A stretch of 64,000 bases of DNA from Williamsia soli (GCF_017377795.1 NZ_JAFRDR010000006.1:124001-188000); one strand, 5' to 3'; positions 23,419-33,368 are shown, counted from the first letter of the stretch. Notes: generated by a model from the sequence alone, not told the origin. Translations and numbers: made by a program.

Positions 23419-25656
23419 CTACTTCAGTGCAGACCCCAGTGCTTCGTTGAAGGTCTTGCTCGGGCGCATCACAGCAGCGGTGACCTCGGGGTCGGGGAAG
23501 TAGTAGCCGCCGATGTCGACGGGCTCACCCTGCGCGTCGCCCAGTTCCTGGACGATGGTGTCCTCGTTCGTACTCAGCGTCTCGGCCAATGCGGCGAAGT
23601 GCTTTTGCAGATCCTTGTCGTCGGTCTGCTCGGCCAGCTCCTTCGCCCAGTACAGGGCGAGGTAGAACTGGCTGCCGCGGTTGTCGATCTCGCCGACCTT
23701 GCGCGAGGGTCCCTTGTTGTTCTCCAACAGTTTGCCGGTCGCCGCATCGAGCGTCTTGGCCAGGATCGTCGCGCGCGCGTCACCGGTCTTCTTACCCAGG
23801 TCTTCGAGGCTGACGGCGAGAGCGAGGAACTCACCGAGCGAGTCCCAGCGCAGATGGTTCTCTTCCAGCAACTGCTTGACGTGCTTGGGCGCGGATCCGC
23901 CGGCGCCCGTCTCGTACAGTCCGCCGCCTGCCATCAGTGGGACGATGGAGAGCATCTTGGCGCTGGTGCCGAGCTCGAGGATCGGGAACAGGTCCGTGAG
24001 GTAATCGCGGAGGATGTTGCCCGTGGCGGAGATGGTGTCCAGGCCGCGCACGACCCGCTCGAGGGTGTACCGCATGGCACGGACCTGCGACATGATCTGG
24101 ATGTCGAGGCCGTCGGTGTCGTGGTCTTTGAGGTACTTGTTGACCTTCTTGATCAACTCGTTCTCGTGCGGACGGTACGGGTCGAGCCAGAAGATCACGG
24201 GGATCCCGGAGTCACGGGTGCGCGTGACTGCGAGCTTGACCCAGTCCTGGATGGGCGCGTCCTTGACGATGCACAGTCGCCAGATGTCACCGGCTTCCAC
24301 GGTCTGCGTCAGCAGGACCTCTCCGGTGGCGAGGTCGGTGATGTTGGCGGTGCCGCCCTGGGGGACCTCGAAGGTCTTGTCGTGTGAGCCGTACTCCTCG
24401 GCCTTCTGTGCCATCAAGCCGACGTTGGGGACGGTGCCCATGGTTGTCGGGTCGAACGCGCCGTTGGTCTTACAGAAATTGACCATCTCTTGATAGATGC
24501 GGGAGAAGGTCGACTCGGGGTTGACGGCCTTGGTGTCCTTGGGCCGGCCGTCAGCGCCCCACATCTTGCCGCCCGCGCGGATCATCGCGGGCATCGACGC
24601 GTCGACGATCACGTCGCTGGGGGAGTGGAAGTTCGAGATGCCGCGGGCCGAATCGACCATGGCGAGTTCGGGGCGATGCTCATGGCACTTGTGCAGGTCG
24701 TCGATGATCTCCTCGCGCTGGGACGCGGGGAGCGACTCGATCTTGTCGTAGAGATCCGACAGGCCATTGTTGACGTTGACGCCGAGTTCCTCGAACAGGT
24801 CACCGTGCTTGGCGAACGCGTCCTTGTAAAAGACCCGCACGGCGTGGCCGAAGACGATGGGATGCGAGACCCGCATCATCGTCGCCTTGACGTGGAGCGA
24901 GAACATGACGCCGGTCTTGTAGGCGTCCTCCATCTGCTCTTCGTAGAACTCGATGAGCGCTTTCTTGCTCATGAACATGCTGTCGATCACGTCGCCGTCG
25001 GTCAGCGAGACCTTGGGCTTGAGGACGATGGTCTCGCCGCTGTCGGTGAGCAGTTCCATCTTCACTTCACGGTCACCGTCGACGGTGGTCGACTTCTCGC
25101 CGTGGTAGAAATCGCCCTTGCGCATGTGCGCGACGTGGGTCCGCGATGCAGGCGACCATTCGGTCATGCTGTGCGGATGCTTACGTGCGTATTCTTTGAC
25201 CGCCTTGGGCGCGCGCCGGTCTGAGTTGCCCTCTCGCAAAACGGGATTGACCGCGCTGCCGAGGCACTTGGTGTACCGGTCCCGGATCTCGGTTTCCTCG
25301 TCCGTCTTCGGGTTGCCCGGGAAATCGGGAAGCTTGTAACCCTTCGCCTGGAGTTCCTTGATCGCAGCCAGCAGCTGTGGCACCGAAGCGCTGATGTTCG
25401 GCAGTTTGATGATGTTGGTGTCGGGCAGCTGCGTCAGTCGACCCAGCTCGCCGAGGTTGTCCGGCACCCGCTGATCTTCAGGCAGGAGATCGCTGAACTC
25501 GGCGAGGATGCGGGCGGCCACAGAGATGTCGGTGGACTCGACCTTGATGTCGGCAGCATCGGCAAACGCACGGATGACAGGCAAGAATGCGTGGGTCGCA
25601 AGCATCGGCGCCTCGTCTGTCAGTGTGTAGATGATCGTCGGCTGCTTTGCGTTCAT
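23419..25656 (-). CDS. icd: Monomeric NADP-dependent isocitrate dehydrogenase
   Basis: 745 residues from ATG 25656 ([21 protein letters not shown]), the normal length of the ~80 kDa monomeric IDH (Icd2 type), not the dimeric form. Signature stretches: [77 protein letters not shown] and [16 protein letters not shown]. It oxidatively decarboxylates isocitrate to 2-oxoglutarate in the cytoplasmic TCA cycle, making NADPH. Alternative upstream starts give a basic extension not seen in the family. A strong terminator follows. Confidence 0.97.
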   Translation of the reverse strand: MNAKQPTIIYTLTDEAPMLATHAFLPVIRAFADAADIKVESTDISVAARILAEFSDLLPEDQRVPDNLGELGRLTQLPDTNIIKLPNISASVPQLLAAIKELQAKGYKLPDFPGNPKTDEETEIRDRYTKCLGSAVNPVLREGNSDRRAPKAVKEYARKHPHSMTEWSPASRTHVAHMRKGDFYHGEKSTTVDGDREVKMELLTDSGETIVLKPKVSLTDGDVIDSMFMSKKALIEFYEEQMEDAYKTGVMFSLHVKATMMRVSHPIVFGHAVRVFYKDAFAKHGDLFEELGVNVNNGLSDLYDKIESLPASQREEIIDDLHKCHEHRPELAMVDSARGISNFHSPSDVIVDASMPAMIRAGGKMWGADGRPKDTKAVNPESTFSRIYQEMVNFCKTNGAFDPTTMGTVPNVGLMAQKAEEYGSHDKTFEVPQGGTANITDLATGEVLLTQTVEAGDIWRLCIVKDAPIQDWVKLAVTRTRDSGIPVIFWLDPYRPHENELIKKVNKYLKDHDTDGLDIQIMSQVRAMRYTLERVVRGLDTISATGNILRDYLTDLFPILELGTSAKMLSIVPLMAGGGLYETGAGGSAPKHVKQLLEENHLRWDSLGEFLALAVSLEDLGKKTGDARATILAKTLDAATGKLLENNKGPSRKVGEIDNRGSQFYLALYWAKELAEQTDDKDLQKHFAALAETLSTNEDTIVQELGDAQGEPVDIGGYYFPDPEVTAAVMRPSKTFNEALGSALK

Positions 25657-25787
25657 ATCGCGTTCGTCTCCATGTTCGTCATGCGGCAGGGATCTTCCTG
25701 CCTTGCATCTACCAGTATCACGTCGGACTCGAGATCGTGCGTACGAACGGGTCGGGTAGGAGGCCGAAGGGGTGGGGCGCGGAAACC

Positions 25788-26279
25788 TCAACGGACCTCG
25801 GAATCGGCGGCGAATGCCCGGAACGCTCGCATGAGCGAGGGGGTCAGCTCGCGGAGCACGTCCTGGCCGAGATACTCGGCGAGCAGTTGATCGAGCTCGG
25901 CGTAGGACGCCATCCCGACGCCGATCAGGCGTTGTCCTTCGTCGGTGACGAAAAGCTTCGCGCTGCGCCCTCGGCCACCGTCGCCGATCTTCTCGACTGC
26001 GCCGATCTCCTCGAGTCTGTTCAGCGTCGCCTGCATACTCTGCGGCGTCACCGCCGCCCTACGGCCCAGTTCGCTGTACGACAGTCCCGGACTTCGCGAC
26101 AGGTGGCCGAGTGCAGAGATGTGGCGGACCGCGATGCCCTCGCCTTGTAACGCGGCGTCGACCCGGTCACGGATCTGGCGACCGAGGACCGTCAGCAGAA
26201 ATGCCGCGCTCGGCGTAGGGGTCGACCGGGCCGGTTCGGGCTGCCGCAACGGGCGGGGTCCGAGCTGTTCATCGGCCAT
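25788..26279 (-). CDS. MarR family transcriptional regulator
   Basis: 163 residues. Winged helix: [50 protein letters not shown], with preceding dimer helix [18 protein letters not shown]. It is divergent from a small membrane protein gene; the 89-bp gap holds a near-palindrome that may be its operator. It ends 131 bp before the icd start, so it does not obviously govern icd. Confidence 0.87.
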   Translation of the reverse strand: MADEQLGPRPLRQPEPARSTPTPSAAFLLTVLGRQIRDRVDAALQGEGIAVRHISALGHLSRSPGLSYSELGRRAAVTPQSMQATLNRLEEIGAVEKIGDGGRGRSAKLFVTDEGQRLIGVGMASYAELDQLLAEYLGQDVLRELTPSLMRAFRAFAADSEVR

Positions 26280-26299
26280 GTTGACAACGCTTCCGCACG

Positions 26300-26320
26300 A
26301 GTTACAGTCTAACTGAAACT
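26300..26320. promoter_or_regulatory. Imperfect palindrome between MarR and membrane-protein genes
   Basis: AGTTACAGTCTAACTGAAACT matches its own complement at 16 of 21 positions; TTGACA at 26281-26286 could be a -35 element on the plus strand. Candidate MarR operator, by position and symmetry only. Confidence 0.4.
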
Positions 26321-26368
26321 GGCGCCTGCAGGTCAGGCCGCCATCGGCGAGTCGAAAGAAGACAGGGC

Positions 26369-26725
26369 ATGGAAACCTTGCGGAACGTGGTCATCTGGGT
26401 CCATCTGATCGGCTTCGCGGTGACGTTCGGTGCTTGGGCCACCGAAGTGGCAACGCGCCGATTGCGTACGACTCGGGTCATGGATTATGGCCTGCTGGTG
26501 TCGCTCATCAGCGGCGCGATTCTCGCTGCGCCGTGGCCCGCCGGCACCGACATCAACTACCTCAAGGTGGGCATCAAGTTGGCCATCCTGGTGGTGCTCG
26601 GCGGCGTGCTCGGTATGGGCAATGCCCGGCAGCGACGTACCGGGGAAGCCGTGCCCCGCGCACTCTTCTTCGCAGTCGGCGGACTGTCGTTGCTGGCTGC
26701 CGGGATAGGGGTCATCTGGCGATGA
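26369..26725 (+). CDS. Small integral membrane protein, unknown function
   Basis: 118 residues with about four hydrophobic helices (VVIWVHLIGFAVTFGAWAT; YGLLVSLISGAILAA; VGIKLAILVVLGGVLGMG; ALFFAVGGLSLLAAGIGVI). I do not recognise the family; the pattern, with His12 in helix 1, resembles small CopD/DUF2214-like membrane proteins. Divergent from a MarR regulator, which probably controls it. Confidence 0.75.
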   Translation: METLRNVVIWVHLIGFAVTFGAWATEVATRRLRTTRVMDYGLLVSLISGAILAAPWPAGTDINYLKVGIKLAILVVLGGVLGMGNARQRRTGEAVPRALFFAVGGLSLLAAGIGVIWR

Positions 26726-26832
26726 GTGTCCGACGCTGAAAATTATCCGCAACCATGTCGAGAATGGGGCGTCGGCTCCGTCCCAGTGGTACGAGCGGCC
26801 ACAAGGGGTCGCGATGACGAAGGAGAATCGCC

Positions 26833-27234
26833 ATGAAATATCTGATGCTGAAGCACTACCGCGGTGGCCCAGGAATCAACTTCACCCCGATGGACGAATG
26901 GACACCGGAGGAGGTCGATGCCCACATGCAATACATGAACGACTTCGCTGATCGACTGCGGGATTCCGGCGAGTTCGTCGACTCGCAGGCACTGTCGCAG
27001 GAGGGCACGTTCGTGCGATACGACGGCGAAGGTCGTCCGCCGGTCACCGATGGCCCGTTCGCCGAGACAAAGGACCTCATCGCCGGCTGGATGGTCATCG
27101 ATGTGGAGTCGCAGGAACGCGCGTACGAGCTGGCGGGCGAACTTTCAGCCGCACCCGGCGCCGGCGGAGAGCCGATCCACGAGTGGCTGGAGGTTCGGCC
27201 TTTCCTCACAGCCCCGACGACTGTCACCGAGTGA
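26833..27234 (+). CDS. YCII/DGPF-domain protein
   Basis: 133 residues, MKYLMLKHYRGG at the start and VTDGPFAETKDLIAGWMVIDVES in the middle: the DGPF motif of YCII-related proteins. These small dimeric proteins are often encoded directly before atypical ECF sigma factors in actinobacteria, exactly the case here (GTGA overlap with the sigma gene). Biochemical role is unknown; they may act as a sensor partner of the sigma factor. Confidence 0.9.
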   Translation: MKYLMLKHYRGGPGINFTPMDEWTPEEVDAHMQYMNDFADRLRDSGEFVDSQALSQEGTFVRYDGEGRPPVTDGPFAETKDLIAGWMVIDVESQERAYELAGELSAAPGAGGEPIHEWLEVRPFLTAPTTVTE

Positions 27235-28376
27235 ACCCTGCGCTGCTGCGGGAACTGATTCCCGGAGTGATCGGCGTCCTCGTCCGTCGTGGAGCAGACT
27301 TCGCGTCGGCCGAGGACGCCGTGCAGGAGGCCTTGATCCAGGCCTTGGACGTCTGGCCGGCCGATCCACCCCGCGATCGGAAGGCGTGGCTGGTCTCGGT
27401 TGCGTGGCGCAGATTCATCGACGCCGCCCGCTCCGACTCGTCGCGTCGCGGTCGGGAGGTCGCGGTGGACCTCGAACCCCCACCCGGGCAGGCGTCGGCT
27501 GTGGACGACACCCTGGCGCTCTACTTCCTCTGCGCACACCCGACGCTGTCACCGGCATCGGCCGTGGCGTTGACGCTGCGGGCGGTCGGTGGTCTGACGA
27601 CGAGACAGATCGCGCGGGCGTATCTGATCCCGGAAGCGACGATGGCCCAACGGATCAGCCGGGCCAAGCGGCGGATCGCCGGCCATCGGCTCGATGAGCC
27701 CGGTGACCTTCACACCGTGTTGCGGGTCCTGTACCTCGTGTTCAACGAGGGCTACAGCGGGGATGTCGACCTGGCGGCCGAGGCGATCCGAATCACGCGC
27801 CAGCTCGTCGCGCTCACCGACGAGCCGGAGGTCGTGGGCCTGTTGGCGTTGATGCTTCTTCATCACGCCCGCCGCGAGACCCGTACGGGGGTGGGGGGAC
27901 GTCTCATACCGCTGGCGGAGCAGGACAGGTCGCAGTGGGACTCGCGCCTGATCGCCGAGGGCGTGATGATCCTGCAGACCGCGTTGGCTTGCGACCGCCT
28001 CGGTGAATACCAGGCACAGGCGGCGATCGCCGCGCTGCACGCCGACGCCACGAGCACGCCCGAGACCGATTGGGTTCAGATCGTGGAGTGGTACGACGAA
28101 TTGGTGGCTCTCACCGACAGTCCCGTGGTCCGGCTGAACCGTGCGGTCGCGGTCGGGGAGGCGGACGGTCCGCAGGCGGGGTTGGCAGCCCTGTCCGACG
28201 TGAGCCCGGATCTACCGCGCCATACCGCGGCGCAGGCCTACCTGTATGAACGAGCAGGTGATTTCCGGCGGGCTGCTGCGCTGTATTCGGAAGCGTCCCG
28301 GCTGGCGACCAGTGTCGGAGAACGCGACCACCTCACGCGAGAGGCCGCGCGGGTGCGACAGATACTGCCGTCGTGA
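27231..28376 (+). CDS. ECF-type RNA polymerase sigma factor with long C-terminal (SnoaL/TPR-like, DUF6596-type) extension
   Basis: 381 residues from GTG 27231, chosen because it overlaps the YCII stop (GTGA). Sigma region 2 (LVRRGADFASAEDAVQEALIQAL ... DRKAWLVSVAWRRFIDAAR) and region 4 (LRAVGGLTTRQIARAYLIPEATMAQRISRAKRRI) are followed by a ~220-residue helical domain (RVLYLVFNEGYSGD ... VVRLNRAVAVGEADGPQAGLAAL). This is the widespread YCII-linked ECF group; no anti-sigma gene is adjacent, so the C-terminal domain may self-regulate. Confidence 0.9.
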   Translation: MNPALLRELIPGVIGVLVRRGADFASAEDAVQEALIQALDVWPADPPRDRKAWLVSVAWRRFIDAARSDSSRRGREVAVDLEPPPGQASAVDDTLALYFLCAHPTLSPASAVALTLRAVGGLTTRQIARAYLIPEATMAQRISRAKRRIAGHRLDEPGDLHTVLRVLYLVFNEGYSGDVDLAAEAIRITRQLVALTDEPEVVGLLALMLLHHARRETRTGVGGRLIPLAEQDRSQWDSRLIAEGVMILQTALACDRLGEYQAQAAIAALHADATSTPETDWVQIVEWYDELVALTDSPVVRLNRAVAVGEADGPQAGLAALSDVSPDLPRHTAAQAYLYERAGDFRRAAALYSEASRLATSVGERDHLTREAARVRQILPS

Positions 28377-28895
28377 TCTGTCGTCATCGGAAAACTTTCG
28401 GCGTGTTCGCTTGCGCGACATCCCCCGTTCCCCATATTGTTGCGGAGTTGGTCCGCCTGGCGGACCCGAGGGGGATGCGTCGGTTGGGACGCCTTCGATA
28501 CGTTCGATCCGTATGTCCTCCACCACGAGTTGCCGATCGGGGCACGTCATCGGTCCGCCCGCGGATGCATGAGCGCAGGCCCCAGTCATCGTGCGAGGTA
28601 GTTTCGTAGATCTTCCGCGTTGCGAGGTGGGTCCCCGCTTGTTGGTCGAATCCTGCCCCTTGCCAGTCGATGTCGAGACGACTGAGCATCATCTGCCCGA
28701 AGCCGCGAGCGGTGTCGGACGTTATGCCCGCCAATACCTGCCCTGCTGAGAAGGGGCGAGAAGCACGGTGTCGCCGACCGGTTCGGCGACCCGTGTTGTT
28801 CTCCGTTCGCCTCGACGTACACGGGTAGACCATACATTTTCTCGCCGATGTATGGTGTGGTCGCAGTCGACGGATCAACGGAAAGCGAGCCCGCC
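28377..28895. other. 519-bp stretch with no convincing gene; operator near its right end
   Basis: No intact gene is seen. A minus-strand reading contains LPVYVEANGEQHG and GITSDTARGFGQMMLSRLDIDWQGAGFDQQAG in different frames, possibly a decayed gene, without a recognisable family. The palindrome at 28829-28856 belongs to the downstream epimerase promoter. Confidence 0.4.
28829..28856. promoter_or_regulatory. ACCATACA-N12-TGTATGGT operator, copy 1
   Basis: ACCATACA at 28829-28836 and TGTATGGT at 28849-28856, 12-nt spacer; one further pair of bases inside also matches. It is 39 bp before the epimerase start. An identical pair of arms with identical spacing stands at 34719-34746. Size and symmetry suit a TetR-type regulator, not identified here. 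Confidence 0.6.
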
Positions 28896-29957
28896 ATGAC
28901 CACCGCTCAAACCGTTCTGGTGACGGGTGCCTTCGGTTTGGTGGGCTCGTCCGTGGTGGACGAGTTGGTGAGCCGGGGTCACAACGTCGTGGCGACAGAT
29001 CTGGGATCACCCGCGAACCGAAAGGCCGCACTGAAAAGGCCGGGGGCGCAGACGTGGTGGGCCGATCTCACCGACTTCGCCGACGTCGAGAAGCTGCTCA
29101 CGTCGGTCGCGCCACAATCGATCATCCATTTGGCGGCGGTGATCCCTCCTCTTTGCTACGCACGTCCCGACCTCGCCCACAGGGTCAATGTCGGTGCAAC
29201 AGAGAATCTGGTACGCGCCGCGTCGGCGATGCCCGTGCCGCCGCGTTTCGTCCAAGCGTCGAGCGTTGCGGTGTACGGACCACGCAACCCCCACCGCGAG
29301 ACGGAACTGCTGACCGCGCAGACGCCTCGTCGCCCGGCGGATGTCTACGGCACCCAGAAAGCAGCCGCGGAAGACATCGTCCGGTCTTCCGGACTGGACT
29401 GGGTGATTCTGCGACTCGGCGGGGTGCTGACCGCGGAACTGGGTGCGACCATCAACCCGGACGCCGTGTTCTTCGAGGCGTCACTGCCGGCTGACGGACG
29501 TATCCAGACAGTGGATGTACGCGATGTGGCCACGGCATTCGTCAACGCATGCAGCATCGAAGAAGAACCGGCTGTGTATCTGATCGGTGGCGATGACAGC
29601 CATCGGCTGCGACAGTCCGACATCGCCTCTGCGACCTCGGCAGCCATTGGTCTGTCCGGCGGGTTTCCGGCGGGGAGACCGGGCGACCCGGGCAACGATC
29701 CGAGTTGGTTCGCCACCGACTGGATGGACACGGAGTCGTCGCAGCGAGTTCTCGCGTTCCAGCGGCACTCGTTTGCCGACCTCATGGCCGACACCCGGCA
29801 AGCGGCCGGGTGGAGACGTCACGTGGTGCGGCCGACGTCGCGGTTGGCGCGCGCAATCCTCGCCCGCAGGTCCCCGTATCGCGGTTATCCCGGTTCGTAC
29901 GCCGACCCGTGGGGAGTCGTGGCGGCAAAGTGGGGTCCGGCGGCATCGTCAGAGTGA
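28896..29957 (+). CDS. NAD-dependent epimerase/dehydratase family protein (extended SDR)
   Basis: 353 residues from ATG 28896 (GGAAAGCGAG before it). NAD motif TGAFGLVG at 9-16, SIIHLAAVIPP, and active-site Tyr-x3-Lys in DVYGTQKAAAEDIV with SSVAVYG ahead of it: a complete extended-SDR site. Later VDVRDVATAFVNACS and VYLIGGDD are typical of nucleotide-sugar or sterol/flavonol-type members. C-terminal ~60 residues are basic. Substrate unknown; the promoter shares a palindrome with a hydrolase gene 6 kb away. Confidence 0.85.
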   Translation: MTTAQTVLVTGAFGLVGSSVVDELVSRGHNVVATDLGSPANRKAALKRPGAQTWWADLTDFADVEKLLTSVAPQSIIHLAAVIPPLCYARPDLAHRVNVGATENLVRAASAMPVPPRFVQASSVAVYGPRNPHRETELLTAQTPRRPADVYGTQKAAAEDIVRSSGLDWVILRLGGVLTAELGATINPDAVFFEASLPADGRIQTVDVRDVATAFVNACSIEEEPAVYLIGGDDSHRLRQSDIASATSAAIGLSGGFPAGRPGDPGNDPSWFATDWMDTESSQRVLAFQRHSFADLMADTRQAAGWRRHVVRPTSRLARAILARRSPYRGYPGSYADPWGVVAAKWGPAASSE

Positions 29958-29970
29958 AGAGGTAAAGTAC

Positions 29971-29993
29971 CTGTACGAAAGCCATTCGTACAG
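29971..29993. promoter_or_regulatory. TetR operator, copy 1 (TACGAA-N5-TTCGTA)
   Basis: CTGTACGAA at 29971-29979 and TTCGTACAG at 29985-29993, spacer AGCCA, ending 11 bp before the TetR start codon. The same TACGAA-N5-TTCGTA core recurs at 30690-30706. Autoregulation inferred. Confidence 0.65.
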
Positions 29994-30004
29994 GAGGTCG
30001 GCCG

Positions 30005-30598
30005 ATGACGGTGTCTGAACAAGAATCGACTGCACCGGCAGCACGTCGGCGGCGAGTGAACCACGAGGCTGTCATCGCGGCCGCTCAACAGATGGTCGAC
30101 GAACTCGGCCCGGACGCACTCACGATGACAGCGCTCGCCTCGAGTCTCGGCGTGCGGGTGTCGTCACTGTACAACCACGTGAAAAGCCTGGACGAGATCA
30201 AGAACGAACTGCAGTTGCGTGCCATGCGTGAGCTCGGCGACCTGGCCAAACGGGCCGCGATGGGCCGGACGGGGGTGGACGGTCTGCGGGTACTCGCTCG
30301 CGTGTTCGTCGACTACGCCGCACAATGGCCTCATCGGTGCAGGTCATTGACCCGAGTCCCTGCCGACACCGCGGCGTTTTCGGCTGCGAGTGCAGAAGCG
30401 GGTGAGGCGCTCGCTGTCATGATCCGCACCGCGGGGGTGGCCGATGAACGGGTTCTGCAGACCCAACTCGCGCTTTTCGCCGCGATCAGCGGGTTCGTCA
30501 CCCTGCAGTTGTCCGGCTTTTTCTCTGTCTTTGGTAACGCGGACGACGTCTTTGAGCAGATCTTGCGTGGTGCGGTCACCGCGGCGGTTGTCGGCTGA
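30005..30598 (+). CDS. TetR family regulator (WHG/TetR_C_33-type C-terminus)
   Basis: 197 residues. N-terminal HTH: VNHEAVIAAAQQMVDELGPDALTMTALASSLGVRVSSLYNHVKSLDEIK; C-terminal ligand domain: LRVLARVFVDYAAQWPHR ... FAAISGFVTLQLSGFFSVF, as in WHG-domain TetR proteins. Two copies of a 17-bp palindrome flank it, one at its own promoter and one at the WS/DGAT promoter, so it most likely represses itself and the lipid operon downstream. Ligand unknown, plausibly an acyl-CoA or hydrophobic compound. Confidence 0.9.
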   Translation: MTVSEQESTAPAARRRRVNHEAVIAAAQQMVDELGPDALTMTALASSLGVRVSSLYNHVKSLDEIKNELQLRAMRELGDLAKRAAMGRTGVDGLRVLARVFVDYAAQWPHRCRSLTRVPADTAAFSAASAEAGEALAVMIRTAGVADERVLQTQLALFAAISGFVTLQLSGFFSVFGNADDVFEQILRGAVTAAVVG

Positions 30599-30688
30599 GC
30601 CTGCGCCCGTGGGGGCTGACGCCCATGCCCCGAGGTGATGTGGGCCACGAATTCCGATCGTCGAGGCCGGGTTTGTTATGGTCACTCA

Positions 30689-30707
30689 ATACGAATGTCT
30701 TTCGTAT
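30689..30707. promoter_or_regulatory. TetR operator, copy 2, before the WS/DGAT gene
   Basis: ATACGAA-TGTCT-TTCGTAT: same core and 5-nt spacer as the site before the TetR gene. It ends 53 bp before the acyltransferase start. Confidence 0.62.
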
Positions 30708-30760
30708 AAACGCGAAACCTAGATGCCGGCATGCGCCTGCAGCAGAGGAGGCGAGGGATC

Positions 30761-32188
30761 ATGGAGAGAATGTCCGGGCCGGACGCCCTGATGCTGAACA
30801 TGGAAACCGTGACGACCCCGATGCACACGCTCAAGCTCGCAATCCTCGACACCGGACATCGCGGGAGCCCGTTGAGTCTCGACGAGATCCGCGCCGCCTT
30901 GGCTCACCATCTAGGCGCATTCCCGAGGGCGACGCAGCGCGTGGTCTCGATCCGTGGGCACCGGGCGAGGCCCTTTTGGGTAATCGACAACGACTTCCGA
31001 TTGGACCGGCACCTGGAGGAGGTGACTCTGGATGGCCCGGGCGACCAGCCCTTCGACGATCTGCTCGCCGAACTCGCAACCAGGCGGCTGCCGCGTGAGC
31101 GGCCGCTATGGGCCCTCACCTTGGTCCACGGAATTGCCGACGGCAAGCAGGCCGTGGTGGTGCGAGTTCACCATGCGGTGGCCGACGGGTTGGCGGCGCT
31201 CAATTGCTTCCTCCACGCCACCACCGAGTCTGCCGGTGGTCCGCTGCCGCAGCGCCACCCACTTCCAGGGCCGAGCTCCGTCGCCCCGGACGGACGGGAT
31301 CTCGATCGCCGGCGGATGCGTGCGCTGGCGCGCCGTGACACCCTGCGGCTGATCGCAGATCTGCCGTCGGTCATCGTCGGCGTCGCCCGCACGGCCCGCG
31401 CGGCATGCCGGTTCGATCGCCGCGCTCTGGTGCCACGTTTCATGGGTGCGCAGCGCACCAGTTTCAGCACACCCAGTGCGCATCGCCGCCGATGCGCACG
31501 AAGTACGTTGAGGCTGTCCGACGTTCAGCGTGCAGCAGTCGCGACCGGCACCACGGTCAACGGTGTGTTCCATGGGATTGTTGCTGCTGCGGTCCGCCAG
31601 GAGATGATCGCTCGGGACGAGATGAGCTCCCGTCCATCGGTGGCGATGTTCGGGGTGTGCCGGGACCTGACGTCGACCAGAACCGAGGGCAATGATTTGG
31701 CAACGGCTGCAGCCTATCTCCACACGGAGGTTGCCGACCCCATTGAACGGGTGCGCAAGACTGCGGAGAGTTGCTCCGCATCCGTGGCCCTGCGCCGGGC
31801 GGTGGGCTTCGAACTCACCGATCAGATGGCCACCTACACAGGACGTTTGGGGCCCCGTGCCCGCCCGATCGCGGCGCCGATCGCCCCTCGGGTCATGAAC
31901 AACGTGACCACGGCAAACATGCCGGGACCGAGGCAGCCCCGCTGGGTCGGGGACATCAAGGTCGAGTCATGGACATCGTTCGCGCTGGCCATCGCGCCTG
32001 CCGATGTCAACCTGACCGCGTACAGCTACGCGGGAGTCCTTTCCCTGGGTTTGATAACCACGCCGGAGTCGATGCCCGACCCTGCGCGTTTTCTCGGCCG
32101 GATGAGCGAAGCACTCGATGAACTGACGCATACCCTGGCCGCACGGGGCCTCGCTGACACGAAAACGTCTCGCCGTGACCACATCTGA
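30761..32188 (+). CDS. Wax ester synthase/diacylglycerol acyltransferase (WS/DGAT)
   Basis: 475 residues from ATG 30761, selected because AGAGGAGG at 30744-30751 is ideally spaced; an ATG at 30731 lacks a site. Opens MERMSGPDALMLNMET, the family start. Active site His137-His138-AVA-Asp142-Gly143 in VRVHHAVADGLAAL. C-terminal VMNNVTTANMPGP (PLW/NVPG-like) and SYAGVLSLGLITTPESMPDP are family motifs. It makes triacylglycerol or wax esters from acyl-CoA at the membrane. It overlaps the next hydrolase gene by 14 bp, and a TetR operator lies upstream. Confidence 0.92.
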   Translation: MERMSGPDALMLNMETVTTPMHTLKLAILDTGHRGSPLSLDEIRAALAHHLGAFPRATQRVVSIRGHRARPFWVIDNDFRLDRHLEEVTLDGPGDQPFDDLLAELATRRLPRERPLWALTLVHGIADGKQAVVVRVHHAVADGLAALNCFLHATTESAGGPLPQRHPLPGPSSVAPDGRDLDRRRMRALARRDTLRLIADLPSVIVGVARTARAACRFDRRALVPRFMGAQRTSFSTPSAHRRRCARSTLRLSDVQRAAVATGTTVNGVFHGIVAAAVRQEMIARDEMSSRPSVAMFGVCRDLTSTRTEGNDLATAAAYLHTEVADPIERVRKTAESCSASVALRRAVGFELTDQMATYTGRLGPRARPIAAPIAPRVMNNVTTANMPGPRQPRWVGDIKVESWTSFALAIAPADVNLTAYSYAGVLSLGLITTPESMPDPARFLGRMSEALDELTHTLAARGLADTKTSRRDHI

Positions 32189-33347
32189 CGACAGCGACGG
32201 CCGAGACCGTTGGACCGATCGCTTCGAGTCGTCCCTCACGAGGCTCAGCCTGATCGCCGAGGTGATGCCTCGTGCGGTCGTCGGTGCTCGGACGGCAAGT
32301 CGGCGATCACCGCACCGCTCGATTCCCCCGTCGTCCTTCGGAGTCCGGACAGTAGGAGAGTCGGCGCTCGATGAGTTCTTCATAGCAGCGTTCTCGATGC
32401 TGCGGGCGGTTCCCGATGAGCAGGTGGTGCGGGCCTACGTGAACGAGTGTGCCCGCGAGGCCGTCGCGGTGAAAGCTCGGGGAGTAGGGGTCAACCTCGC
32501 GCCGACCGAGCTGTCGATCACGCGCAAGCTCCGGAGGAATCTCGGGGGCATGTCCTACGATCGCATCGACTTCACCTGTGCCCCTGTGTATTCGATGCGC
32601 GCGGGCGCGGAAGAATCCGAAGCTGATTCGGTCGCGACCGCCCGCATGCTCGTCCACCAGGACAAGGGGCACCCGTGGCTGCTGTGGGTGCACGGCGCCG
32701 GTCAAGGACGCATCGACGATCTCCTGTCCTTGCGTGCTGCGCAATTGCACGAACTCGGATACAACGTCGTCTTTCCGGTGCTGCCAGGCCATGGTCTGCG
32801 CCGCCGTCGAGGCGGGGTCTATCCCAGCTTCGACGTCTTGACCAACGTGGAACTCACGGTGCGGGCAGTCGCAGAGGTGCGGGCGCTGATCCAGTGGATG
32901 GCGACCGTGGACGACACCCCGGTGTCTGTCGGTGGGATCTCGCTGGGCGGGCCGATTGCAGGACTGATCGCCGGCCTCGAACCCAGCGTGGAATCCGTGT
33001 TGGCGGTGGTGCCGATGCTGGACCTGCACGAGACGATGGCTCACCATCTCGTCCGCGGGGGAGACCGGGGCCGCGCCCTCGCGGAACTGTTCCGGTCGCA
33101 GGCCGTGCGGGATGTCGCATCTGCGGTGGATCCGTTGGCGGTCACACCTTTTGCAGCCCCGGAGCGACGGTTGGTGGTCGCGGCTCTCAACGATCGGGTC
33201 ACGTCCGTTTCCGCGGCGCAGCGGTTGCATGCGCATTGGGGTGGCGCTGTGCATTGGTACCCCGGTGGTCACATCAGCGGCGTCATGGCGGGTGACGTAC
33301 GCGCGGCGATCACCGATTTTCTTCGGCCGGGGTCGGCCGCGTCCTGA
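32175..33347 (+). CDS. Alpha/beta hydrolase (lipase/esterase-like) coupled to WS/DGAT
   Basis: 390 residues from GTG 32175, inside the WS/DGAT 3' end. An N-terminal ~140-residue extension precedes the hydrolase core: LLWVHGAGQGRIDD (oxyanion), GGISLGGPIAGLIAGLE (nucleophile Ser), LVVAALNDRVTS (acid) and WYPGGHISGVM (His). Such proteins with this extension occur next to actinobacterial WS/DGAT genes and may release or remodel neutral lipids. No signal peptide; cytoplasmic. Confidence 0.85.
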   Translation: MTTSDDSDGRDRWTDRFESSLTRLSLIAEVMPRAVVGARTASRRSPHRSIPPSSFGVRTVGESALDEFFIAAFSMLRAVPDEQVVRAYVNECAREAVAVKARGVGVNLAPTELSITRKLRRNLGGMSYDRIDFTCAPVYSMRAGAEESEADSVATARMLVHQDKGHPWLLWVHGAGQGRIDDLLSLRAAQLHELGYNVVFPVLPGHGLRRRRGGVYPSFDVLTNVELTVRAVAEVRALIQWMATVDDTPVSVGGISLGGPIAGLIAGLEPSVESVLAVVPMLDLHETMAHHLVRGGDRGRALAELFRSQAVRDVASAVDPLAVTPFAAPERRLVVAALNDRVTSVSAAQRLHAHWGGAVHWYPGGHISGVMAGDVRAAITDFLRPGSAAS

Positions 33348-33368
33348 CGTCGATCGACTGAGTGGACC

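Noticed and set aside
28384-28590. Minus-strand MSRKRTRRKFSDDD, resembling the start of an IS3-type transposase OrfA
   Set aside because: Similarity stops after about 15 residues and no inverted repeats or OrfB follow; probably chance.
28586-28903. Minus-strand reading LPVYVEANGEQHG as a possible gene
   Set aside because: Frame breaks up quickly and no family fits; noted only as possible decay.
32307-33272. Antisense open frame of 321 codons over the lipid hydrolase
   Set aside because: Shadow of a real gene; no ribosome site or recognisable domain.
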